Shown here: piece after piece, positions 51,262 through 62,600 of the stretch
How the letters are laid out: every line of letters starts with the position of its first letter
Position numbering within the stretch: position 1 is the stretch's first letter
Source: Parelaphostrongylus tenuis
Taxonomy: Eukaryota > Nematoda > Chromadorea > Rhabditida > Metastrongylidae
Reading direction: 5' to 3'
Length of the DNA: 64,000 nucleotides
Assembly: GCA_019055375.1 (NCBI GenBank)
Contig: JAHQIW010004329.1
Span: forward strand, 54,275-118,274
Program-made: the position numbers and the translations under genes
The notes under the pieces: generated by a model
What the model saw: only the letters and a program-made list of their open reading frames with translations
Told to the model about the DNA's origin: nothing
The model's database searches: none

Positions 51262-51309
51262 CTTGCACAATAATGTAAGAATCCACTTGCACAATAATGT
51301 AAGAATCCA
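51262..51309. repeat. Perfect 24-base tandem duplication
   Basis: CTTGCACAATAATGTAAGAA followed by TCCA occurs twice without a spacer. Confidence 0.85.
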
Positions 51310-51914
51310 TATGGGTTGTGTGTGACTTACATGTCGTCAATATGTCAAATGTTTACGGCGCCTAACAACTATTTTATCAGTCCGCAAGTAATTTAATGCA
51401 ATTTCACTGTCAGTCCCATCAGTGCCTCATCCTTTTGAAATATCGAAAAACTGATTTCCACCTAATCTCGACATGAGTAGTGGAAACCATCTATCAAACC
51501 GGTAGACAGAAACTCTTTTATGATCACTTCTTTATAGTACTGGTATGATGTGATTTATTCAATGCGGTTAACGGTTAATACGCGAAGCTTTGAACTTCGG
51601 GCAATATTTGAATCAGCGTCTCTTCCTTTCCCGGGATGCATGCTGACCACTTCCACTACCAGGGCTCCTGTTTTGCTACCACTCCTTTTGTGATATATGG
51701 TATCGATTCTGTCAGCAGCCAGCCGCCAAAAGCGCTTGAGGAAAGAACTCTTGTGATTATTAATCAGGTTGCCTCATAATTTTCTTAGCATTACGACACT
51801 TGTGTCAATTCATTTGCTATCTATCCAGAGAGACCAATTAATGATTAATATAGTCAACATCATGATCAATGATGCACAACCATTAGCTGGGTAAAGATTG
51901 GATGAGTGTAGGCT

Positions 51915-51938
51915 CAGACGAAGGCGAAGTCGCCGAAA
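51915..51938 (+). other. Hammerhead-core-like motif
   Basis: CAGACGA, stem GGCG/CGCC with loop AAGT, then GAAA. One core mismatch (A in place of U). Related in layout to the motif at 15,450. Confidence 0.25.
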
Positions 51939-52107
51939 TGTTGGCTATCATTTTTGATGAAGATATAAGACTTAGCGCAATTCTGTGAAAGTAGTACAGT
52001 AAGACACCCTTCTGAATCTTCTTATCTGTACCATATAGCTTTTCATCCCTATTCTTAATTCTTGCACTTTCTTCAAATAAGTATATAAACACAAAAGACA
52101 TGAATAC

Positions 52108-52213
52108 GTATATATATATATATATATATATATATGCATATATATGCGCGTATGCAGATATATGTGCATACATGTGTTATAAATAAATAATTATAAATAT
52201 AATAAATAAATAA

Positions 52214-52253
<40 letters not shown>
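52108..52253. repeat. TA microsatellites
   Basis: (TA)n at 52108-52135 and at about 52217-52253, separated by TA/TG- and AATA-rich sequence. The tyrosine/isoleucine-rich minus-strand ORFs here are simple-repeat translations. Confidence 0.9.
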
Positions 52254-52255
<2 letters not shown>

Positions 52256-52493
52256 CCGTACAATGCATGCAATTCCTGTATTAACACTATTGGCTCTCAA
52301 TGCTCGATGCCTAATAGTGAGCAAAGTGATCTATTTCATCTGTCTACCACTAAATACATAGATAATCGACATATTAGAAAGCCCGTGATGCCAGTGAAGA
52401 ACTTCTTTCCTTAATTTTTTTTATTCTGTTTAGAGGGATAAGTAACGGTAGCCGTAGGCTGGGACATTCTAAGGCAACCTGGAACAAGTGTAA

Positions 52494-53383
52494 ATGATTG
52501 CGGTCCATATGACAAGAATACTCTATTTCGTGTTACTCTTTGTCGCACTATCAAAGTAAGTTATTCGCCTTTTTAGAAGAAAGTCTTTCTTTTCCTTTGA
52601 GAGCACTAAGATGGTTCCTAATGATATCCTTTTTAGTGCGGCAAGCGACGAAAGCACTGATGACCAAGGTATAGTTCTTCGTCTTTTCGTTGTTTTTAGC
52701 CCACTTGAGCACATAGTGAAAAAGCCGAGTTAGAATCACATTGAAGACATTCATGTAAACAATCCACTGCGAGTTTTCTCCACTTAGTTTTGAATTCCAA
52801 ATCTTCAGCTGTTTTTTCACTCCGTCATTCAGTAAATTTATCGACTTTAAGGTCATCTAAGAGAAGCAGATGATCACGAAGCTGCAAATCTAAATATTGC
52901 TTTGTCAACAAACTTTACAAGTGAGATAGACGCAAGGTTTGCTGTGGTTAATAACTCTACTCAGAACGTCGCAGTTGAATCCGAGACAGGCAGTACAGTC
53001 GAAATCACCACAACTATACCAAAAGTCACAATACCGATCCAGTCAATTTGAAAAACGACGAGAATTTTGAAGACGTCACTGCTCATCTCAAGAACAGTTT
53101 CTTTGACGACCTTGAAACACCAACAAAATCGAAGACATCCAATGAGTCCACGCCGTCATCTACTGAAAAACAGTCAAAAAAAGCTAGCACTCCAAAGAAT
53201 GAAGCGATTGCATCTTCACCACATCATGAAATAGTTGCACTATCCAGTCTAGCTACGAGATTGACAACAGCTCTGCCTATACAAGAAGAGCTTGCCAACG
53301 GAAAAAGGAGAGATCCAATCCAGATCGCTAGGAAAATCATAAATCTTTTCTCTCCACGGCAACCAAAAAGTACGGTTTTTTGA
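52494..53383 (+). CDS. Probable secreted Ser/Thr/Lys-rich protein, three or more exons
   Basis: Exon 1 (52494-52555) encodes a signal peptide, MTRILYFVLLFVALS, and ends at GTAAGT. Exon 2 (52637-52668, after TTTTTAG) encodes AASDESTDDQ and ends at GTATAG. Exon 3 begins about 52852 after TTTAAG and joins in phase, reading GHLREADDHEAANLNIALS and on through an N-, T- and V-rich stretch with NXS/T sites to a stop at about 53051. The reading frame shifted by two is open from 52979 to 53383 (NDENFEDVTAHLKNSFFDD, then S/T/K-rich, ending in a basic tail). Either a short intron or a one- or two-base indel near 53,000-53,045 must join them. No domain is recognised. Codon use and splice sites favour a real gene, but the second half is uncertain. 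It lies 300 bases upstream of suf-1 in the same orientation. Confidence 0.5.
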
Positions 53384-53461
53384 AGCGGTTGAAACAGTGT
53401 GCGGATAACGGAAAAAAGTGTCAAAGTTGTCTTGCATCGCAGAAAAAGTGGTGGCAGAGCA

Positions 53462-53548
53462 GGAGCCTCAGTAGCGCAGTTGCTTAGCGCACCCTCTCGT
53501 AAAGGGTGACATGAGGGTTCGATTCCCGTTGACGTTCAAATTTTGCAT
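53462..53548 (+). mobile_element. tRNA-like element, family B
   Basis: Reads GCCTCAGTAGCGCAGTTGCT, a possible anticodon stem CACCCT/AGGGTG around loop CTCGTAA, and box B GGTTCGATTCC. The 3' half does not close an acceptor stem and instead runs into TTCAAATTTTGC, which also follows the copy at 62,390. That makes it a repeat derived from a tRNA rather than a working tRNA gene. It sits between the two plus-strand genes. Confidence 0.7.
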
Positions 53549-53669
53549 CTTATTCATCATTCGATTTCTAGTGGGAAAAATTCCATCTCTTTTCCCTGTT
53601 TTGTTGTTGGTTGACTGTTTACGTCGCGTGATTTGATCTATGCCGTTGCTGCTACTCTTCTACGTCCAC

Positions 53670-53683
53670 CTGTAGTTTCAGTG
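53670..53683 (+). promoter_or_regulatory. Probable spliced-leader acceptor of suf-1
   Basis: A TTTCAG 3' splice-site consensus ends at 53681, two bases before the suf-1 ATG, with no upstream coding exon that joins to it. In nematodes this arrangement marks SL trans-splicing. It supports 53684 as the start codon. Confidence 0.55.
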
Positions 53684-56600
53684 ATGGCGAGTTCTTCAAT
53701 ACTAACTCCTGAGAGGCGAATCGAGCTGAATCCTTTCGATATAGACGCATGGAATTTGATCCTCAGAGAGTCACAGGTATGCACATTTGCCATTTTTGTC
53801 GATTTTCTCGAAGCTCTTCTTCGCTATATTTGATTGAGTGCTGTGGGCTTAGGCTTAATTCCTTACGGACGGCGGCATAATCGATATCACAAGCGGCGAG
53901 CGATTTTCGTTATTTTATAAGGATTTTTTATGCTCTAAGAAAAATTCTGTGGGTTTTCTGTATTGATTTGACAGAACATGGCTTTTTCTACACGTTTATA
54001 CACTTTTTGTGCATATATAGCCCTTGTGCGCGAAGAAAATTTCGACTGTGAACCGGAATTTACATTCACTCTTAGTGCGTACTACGAAAACCTTTTCGAA
54101 AACCAAATTTTGCTTCAGAGACGTCGACATTTGCTCTGTCGAATCAGTATCAGATTCTAATAAACAGCGATCCATAGGGCTTGGCCGAGCAAACAAAGCA
54201 AACTCAAAATGAAACGTAATTTAATTTTTTGCTGCTGCAGCTCAATAAGAGGATATTTTCCAGAAAACAAGCAGCAGTTATAAAACCGCTGAGATTTAAG
54301 CTTTCGAGTGACCACTAAAATTTTAGATAGAACGGTTTGTGGAGCGAAAAAAACCTTTGAAAAGTCGAGGAGGTCGAGGGGCCCTTAATTGTCCGCGATA
54401 GGTCAACCCTTTCGGAACCGTGAACCCAGCCCTCTGCGTCTCTAACGCTTACCCTGTTGCACCCAATCCCAGCGTGCCATTGTTAGACGCAGCACGCTGG
54501 GGTTAGAGGTGAAGGGGTTGAGTTTATGGTCCCGAAAGGCTGAAGCTTGGTGATACACCTCATTTCTCATCCCAAGTGATCTTCTCGGCGCCCATCTTTG
54601 CTATACTCAGTCGATTGTTGTAGGCACGACCGATAGACCAGGCTCGAAATTTCTATGAGAAATTAGTGACGCAATTCCCTAATGCTGGACGCTACTGGAA
54701 GGCTTACATCGAACACGAGGTAAGTGCAAAACGTCTTTTCGTCGGGTGCAATCAGATTTTGTGATGTGAACATTGAACCGGTTCAACCGTGATCTGCTCA
54801 TGTTGCAGTTGGCTTGCATCTTGCGGCTGTTCACAGCACCCCGGCTTTCCGATAACGGACGCCGCCACTTCTTCTTTCGTTTCTTTCTGTTCCCCTTTAC
54901 CATCCCTCGAATAATAAATATTTGCTCGGCAGCACCAACCCCGTAGTGTCGTAGTTTTTACGCTTTTACTCGTAATCACAAATACTTTGCGAATAAATAT
55001 TGTTGGCCGATTTCGATCGAGTATGTTGGTTGAATCAGGAGAATCAGAGTTAAAGAAATGAGAAAGAGTGTCGCCTCCACATTCACATGTGGTGTGGGGC
55101 TGGGCCTCTTCAAGGCCTCTTTCACAGGGCTCATCTATCCACAACCGTTTGTTTGTGGATGGTTAGGCTTTGCATACTTCGGTAAGACACTCTCACCAGG
55201 TAATTTTATTTCTTTACACTTATTCTTCAACAAAATACCTTCTAAATGAAGGAATTGGCTCGTCATTTTTGCTTTTATTTCAGCTTCGTGGCAAGAATTT
55301 CGAGAATGTCGAAAACGTGGGTTGTGGTTGATCTTGTTTGAACTTTTCCTTCTATAAAAACCAGGATGGAGTGCGTGGCATTTTCAGTTATTCAACCGAT
55401 GTTTGGTAAAAGTTCTAAACATTGATCTATGGAAATGTTACGTTTTCTATGTGCGAGAGACAAAAGGTCATCTGAGTTCGTTCAGGTGAGGGTTTCATCC
55501 TTCATTCTGTTGCAGGTAGATATCTCTTTCTTCATATGATCTGGTTTTGGCACTTTAACCTTAAGGGACCGTGGACCCACGGCCTCTGCGTCTCTAGCCC
55601 CAGGGTGTTCGCGTCTAGCAATGGCACGCTGAGGATTAGACGCCACTGTTAGACGCAATGCGCTGGGGGTTAAAGAGGCAGAGTCCGTGTGGTTAACTTC
55701 ATTTTGTTGGAGGGTATTCCTTCCTACTTGTTGTCGTGATTTTCACTTGAGCTTTGTACACTGACGTTCAGGGAGAAAATGGCTAAAGCGTATGACTTTG
55801 CTCTCGACAAGGTTGGACTTGACATGAACTCCTACTCCATCTATTCGGATTACATCTCGTTCTTGAAGACAGTGTAGGTTAAACAACGACCAGCTTTGCT
55901 TCTTACTACTACTTTCATTGCTGCGTTTAACAATGATTCCAAAGTTAACAAGCCATAATGGAAGTTTTCTGAATCTAAGAGATCTGCTCAGAATTCTTTT
56001 ATTGACCGCCACTTGCGTAGTATGATGTTCTTGTATACCGAATAATGTGGAGTGCTGTGCAAAAACATTTCGTCAGCCGGGATTCGAACCCAGATCTCAC
56101 TCTTACGGAGCTATGCTAAACTCACGTATGCATACGCACCGTATAGCGTATAGCTCCCGTTGCACAGCACTTCACATTATGGGTATCTAAGAGATCTCAT
56201 AACGTTACTTCTCTTGAACGCTTTCGGATGACTCTGGTGGCCTACCTACGTACGAAGGCTTGATGCTATACTCCTGGCTAGGTATGGTACCAATTCGCCG
56301 ACTCCGGAAGTATGGATGGCTTGGTGATCACGGGTCGCAAAGGCGAACCATCGACTGTGTGTGTGTGTTGAAGGACAGTTCTTACCACGACACCAAAGGC
56401 GCCATGAAATCTAAGAAGGTACCCGTTTCGGGACGGCTTACACCCGAGTGGATGAGCGATTGTTTGGAGGCCTTTTTCTTCGGTAGGGGTTCTTCTCAAA
56501 ACTTTCAGTAATCATCCGATAGCTTGAGAGACGGCGATTTTGAGAATGTGCTTGGTTTCTGAAAAGATCTCTTTAGTGCGCTGTGGCAGGAGAAAGAAAA

Positions 56601-59600
56601 CTATGTTAGTCTTTATGATTATAAGGGGACAAATGAAAACCGACCTCATTCGCTGGAGAGGAACTTTTCTTGCTAATAGTCCAATAAAGAGCTCTGTCCG
56701 GCGAGAAGTATAAGTGTCTGCAACGCACGAAATCTCCTTCTTCAACAGCGTCAGAAAAGGTTTTTCGAAAACCGACGACGTGAGGCTGTAGCGTGAAGCC
56801 TCAGATCTCGAAGGGTTATTAACACTCCTATAAAAGTTCCTCTACAGCGAATGAGGATCGGTTTTTCTTTTGTCCCCTCATAACCACAAAGAATCCTATG
56901 TTTTCCACTCGGAGAGCTTTGTTCGACATAGCCTGAGTTTGTAGATGACTTTACATGAAATTTTTGGTACTCACTCAATGGCTTGAAAAGCAATGATTTT
57001 GGAACTGGATTAGTTTCTATAAAGATCTTCATAGAACGCTGCGAGAGCGAAGAGAATATTGCGTTACACACTCGGAGCAGTCTTCCCAAAATAAATATCT
57101 ATACCCATAGAATGGTAGAACATGGTCTCTCTTACATTTCTAATACCAAAGCCTGAAGTTTTTTTCATGGTGGGAAAAAATTTGTAATAAATAGTAGCGA
57201 ATGTTCGCCCTTTCTAGGTGGCAGTTAAAATTGCTGCTTATACCGGATTTCGCAAGACGGACCGTGTTCTTAGATATTTTATTAGGGTTTTCTTCTCTGT
57301 TTTGAAACACATTCGAGATTTTTTGGTCGTGATACATTATGTGATATTCTCCACCTGCTCACATGCTCTTTGTGCACATTTAATTCCTATGTGCGAGGAA
57401 AACTGCGATTGGGGTCGTGGTCTTCTTTTCGCTCTTTTAATTCTCTGTGGAGAAATTTTCAAAAAACCAATCCCAGTTTCAGATTTGTTGAGACTTAAGC
57501 TATCAAATGGCTACTAAAAGTCTAGGGAAAAGCTGTCCTCAGACTCTTGCCGCGATAACAAAGCACTACGATAGTGAAACATCACTCTATTTTCGCTGCT
57601 ACAGCGCATTAGAAGGCTTTCTTAGAAAACAAGTATTCATCAAAATCGTCGTTTCTCAAGCTATCGAATGATTGCTAAAAGTATACGGAAATAACTTTAT
57701 CCAGTGAAGAAAAGCCTCCCAAATAGTTGTGCATCCGTTCAAGTGTACACCATCTCCCAGAAGGTCGATTGATCTTCCTATTTGACGTGATGCGCGTATG
57801 GCACGGTGTTAGAAGTGTCTTGCAACACACATGAGGTCGATGGTTCTATCTCGCGCCTAAGGTGCGCTAACCCTTTCATTCCTCCGGGTCGACGAATTCG
57901 CATCAGACTTGTTCGGGAGGATAGCAGTACTGACTTGATGCATCAGTAGGCTATAGTAAGTTCTGAATACTAAGTATACATTCAATCATTTCAAAAGATG
58001 CATGATGAAGTCGAAGTGGTGCATCCTGGGATAAATCAACACCGAAAGCTGCGTCTTCCTATCCTTTTATCTGACGTTCAATCCTTCTCTGTCACAGCTT
58101 TTTATTGTAGCCCGGCGATTGGACAGTATGCGGAAAATCAGCGCATCTCTGCGGTACGGAAGATCTATCAACGTGGAATTTCTACGCCCATGGTCAACAT
58201 AGAATCGCTGTGGTCTGACTACTGTAACTACGAGAAAAGTATCAATCCAACTCTGGCGGAGAAACTTATTTCGGAGCGTAACAAGGAATATCAGGTGTGT
58301 ATCAGTGCACTCATTGTCATGGATTAAATGGTAAAGTTTTGTCTAACTAAAAGATTAATCAAGGTTTCCAAAAAAATTGCCAAACAACTGGAAGCCGTTA
58401 CTCGAGGTGTCAATCGGCAAGCTGTGTCTGTTCCACCTCGTGGCACTGCTCCTGAAATGAAACAGGTGAATTCTTTAGGAATTCTAGTGCTACTGCATTA
58501 TTGATTTTCTCATTACATTCGCTGAATTGCACATTAATTCCGACGTTTATTAGGTGGAGATGTGGAAGAAGTATATCCAGTGGGAGAAGAGCAATCCCAT
58601 GGAGACCGAAGAATATGGGCAGTTTGCAAAGCGTGGTGAGAATAGATTGTCTTATAGTTGTTCAATCCATGTCTGAAAGGTCTTTGGTACTATTCCTTCA
58701 TCGCAATCCATTTTCGGCCATTGGACGAAGCCTTCCTCGATTTTTCTTTCAAACTTTTAGTAGTCATGCGGTAGTATAAATGTCGGCGATTTTGGAATTG
58801 ACCTTGTCTTTTGAGAAGTTCTTTTTATTGTGTTGTAGTAGGGGAATAAGATTACGTTCCATTTTTGCTGTGCATCATTACGCGCCTCTTGAATCGCGTT
58901 GCGCTCGGCGAGATTGAAACCGCCTCAAAATGGTGAGAGTTCCGTAGTTTTCCTGGAAATTTTTCTCCGTTTCTCAGAAATTCCTGAGCTTTTTGTATCA
59001 CATTTGTAGAATGAGCTTTGTTATGTCGTTATATGGCGATCAGCTTTTATTTTCATTTTATATCGCCAGATAAATCGGCTGTGAAGGCTAAGTCTAGTAT
59101 GCAAAGGATAATTTTCTTGTCGCTCTTTTAGAATCACCAAAGTGTCTACTATCGAATAATTACTAGAAGTCCGTTGAAAAATCATTCGCAAACATCAAGC
59201 GAGTAAAAAATGCGCTTCAAGTGTGAAACGTGATCTTATTTTAGCTGGTACGACGCTCTAAAAGTTCTTTCCGAGGTAAATATAGTAATGTGATCGCCGT
59301 TCTTCAAACTTGACCCATAAGATCGACTGTTTCAAAACTCGCAATAAACATTCAAAATAATTCCAAAGAAAGAATGTCTAAAGCCTAAACGAGTCCAATC
59401 CGTCGACTGTAAAGTGGTGATGGACCAGTGTCATTACACACCATACCATCACCACATACGCCTCCCTCCTGCTACAATGCAGGGCTTAATGTGAGGCGGG
59501 GGTCACTGACGAGAAGGCCAAACTCCGAAACACGGTGTATGCCCTGGCGTACCAACCTCGTTAGCTTAAACATTCTTTTTTTTTGGAGTTCTTCAAACTG

Positions 59601-62600
59601 TTGAATGAGTACTAAAAGTGTGAAGAATAGACGATGAAGGCCTTGGCCCAAAAGGTTGAAAGTCGGTTGCAATGAAGGAATAGTACTATCTTTTTCTTAC
59701 CACTTGTGAGAAACTGTTCTGTTTAGTGGTATATGCATACGAGCAATCGTTGTTGTGTCTCGGCTATTACCCTGATATGTGGTATGAAGCGGCATTGTTT
59801 CTCCAACAGGCTGGCAAACAGCTCGAAGAAAAGGGAGATGTCAAACTTGCCCAACAAATGACTGCTGAAGCTATGCGTAAGTTCAAATGTTTGAAGGACA
59901 TCTGCCAATCTCCTACGCCGCTAAGCTTTACTCTGATGTTACGTTCAGAGCTGTTTGATCGAGCGATCTCTGGGTTGATGAAACACTCACAGTTGCTCTA
60001 CTTTGCATACGCTGATTTTGAGGAAGAACGAATGAAGTTCGACAATGTGAAGAAGATATACGATAATCTGCTTGCCATTGATCATATTGATCCGACCTTG
60101 GTATGAAATTATCCAACATTGAATGACATTCATGTCTTCATGCTAAAGTTATTGCTTTAAGACGTACATCCAGTTGATGAAGTTCACTCGTCGTACCGAA
60201 GGGGTTCGGGCGGCGAGACTCGTATTCAAGAGAGCTCGCGAAGATAATCGTTGTCGACATCACGTGTTCATCGCCGCTGCTCTTATGGAGTTCTACTGCA
60301 GTAAGGTATCATAGTTTTCATGGCGTTTAAAAATAGTCAGAACCCTTCAGCTTACCATTTCGGTTCAATTCCGTTTGGTAGCACAGATTTTCAAACCTAT
60401 CCTCCTACTGCCTCGACAGAAGTTCTCATAAGAGGAATCTTCATAGTCATTCTGAAAGCATAAGTCTTGAACTATCCGCATATACATAACCGATGTTTTG
60501 GAAAGACCCTCTACGACGCTGAAAAATTTGAAATGAAATTATATTTCACCAACGCAAATTTGTCGCCGGACAGAGCTCTTTCTTGAACTATAGTAATCAT
60601 TCGATAGAAGTAATGTTTGCTGATTCCAACTCTAGGCTTATTTCTGGAAAGACCGTTTCTCTGCAGTGGAGCAGGGAAAATAAGTTGAATGCACATATGC
60701 GAGCAAAGTGGTCTTTGGCCAATCCACGGGCCGCTGGGTGAGGCGGCAATGGGGGTTGCGCAATTATCGATCGACTTTTGAACGGCCTTATGCTAGTGCG
60801 ATCTTTATTATTCGATTAGGAAATGTTTCTCTGCTTTGAAAGAGAAACTTCAGAACTATGTATGACTCTGCTACAAAAAGACTTTGACTATTTTATCTTG
60901 CCTGAATACGGATAAATCAGTCATCATTATGAACACTTTAATGGAATTCAGGAGGACCAGAACGTCGTAGTTGCTTCCATCAGTGACTCGAAGACATTCA
61001 GATACTACGGGATTTTCTCTACACGTTCATAGGCCCGAAAATCGAACGATCATTGCGTCATACCATCTTGCTGCCTCATCCAGCGGCCGTATTTGACCAT
61101 AGGCCACCTCGCTCGCGGATGTGATTCAGCTTATCTTCCCTCACAAAGAGAAACGGTCTTCTCAGGTCATAAGTCTCAGTGTTTGAATCAGTAAATTTCA
61201 TGCTATTGTTGATAATAAAAAGTCTAGAGAAAGGGCTGTATCTGGCGATAAATATGCGTGTGTGAAACAAAATCTTATTTTAAGTTTTTCCAGCATCATA
61301 GAAGGGTCTTTTCAGAACACTGGCCACGTATGCGATTAGTTCGAGATTCAAGCTTTCGACTGATTAATGACATTCTTTATGAGAACTTCTTGTCGAGCGT
61401 AGGGTTTAGGCTTGAATATCTGTGCTATCAAACGGAATTGAACACCCTTTCTTCAGTACACTCTTATTTTTCATTCAATCTGTTGTCTAGGACAAGGACG
61501 TGGCTATGAGGGTATTTGATCTCGGCTTGAAGAAATATGGCGATGAACCGGAGTATGCGTGCGCTTATGTTGACTTCTTGACACACTTGAACGGTATTTT
61601 TGGTTCTCCATATATTGTTCTCGGCACTACTTGATATCTGCATTACAGATTCTCTATTACCGTGTTTTTCGCGTGATAAGTGTTATTAGGTTGACGGAAA
61701 AGTTCTTACACCCGCTGAAAATCTAAAGTTTATACATGAATTCAATTCAAACCCAACAGTAGTTATTCTTCAAAATAAAGCCATCACTATCCACATCTTC
61801 TACCAGTGATCAGCAAGCTTTTGGATCTGCTCCGAATCGCCATTTGCTGGGCTTTGAATCAAAGAACTGACATGCCTCTTCAAACTTAATATCAAATGTT
61901 TCAAATCGGCGTCCACGCAGGAAGTGTTCCATTGAGCAGACGAGGACCCGAAATATGATGGCACAGCATGTGGGCTTAGGCTGGATGCAGTAAGACTCGA
62001 CTTCCTTCAATTCATCAAACTTTTTCTTAGTCTTTTTTGCTGTGTGAGGTTTAGCATTGTCTTGCTGAAACAGCGCGCGCTTCTACAAATCAATTCGGGG
62101 TACTTTTGCTTCAACTAATCGTGGACTCGGTTCAACTAGCGCTGCCTTGGGAGTTTTTTTTATGAAAGTATTCCTGAGATAATTCCCATGAATTCACAAT
62201 AACTGATACTGTGTAAAGGTAACATAAGGTTCTAATTTTTTGCTGGTGTTAAAGAGCTTTTTCCTCAACCTAGTAATTATATATCCAGTAAGTAGACTGA
62301 TATGCAAAACTTTAAATTTCAGACCGAAAATGAACCAGTCTCACCTTTCCGAGAGCGTGTGCTAGTATCACAGAGAGTGGTACCATAACAGGAGGCTCGG
62401 TAGTGCAGTGGTTAGCGCACGCCGTCGGAAAGGATGAAATACTGGTTCATTTTCCGTCAGAAATTCAAAATTTTGCGTATCAGTCTACATTATTAAGTTA
62501 TTTAATATCTAATTATAGAGGATAATAACACTCGAGTTGTGTTTGAGCGTATCCTTACTTCTGAAGCCCTTTCGCCCGAAAAATCGTCGTGAGTAAATTT

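Larger units (their letters stand above)
50131..51900. other. No gene identified; tandem duplications listed separately
   Basis: ORFs at 50,244 and 50,994 have no recognisable domain. Short tandem duplications at 50,665 and 51,262 are the only clear structures. Confidence 0.4.

Noticed and set aside
51883..52324. Tyrosine/isoleucine-rich ORFs
   Set aside because: Translations of TA microsatellites.
53462..53535. Functional tRNA gene
   Set aside because: Boxes A and B are present, but the acceptor stem does not close and the 3' flank is shared with another copy, so it is a repeat.
54752..55144. 130-codon minus-strand ORF in suf-1 intron 2
   Set aside because: Antisense within an intron of a confidently modelled gene, no recognisable domain, no start context.
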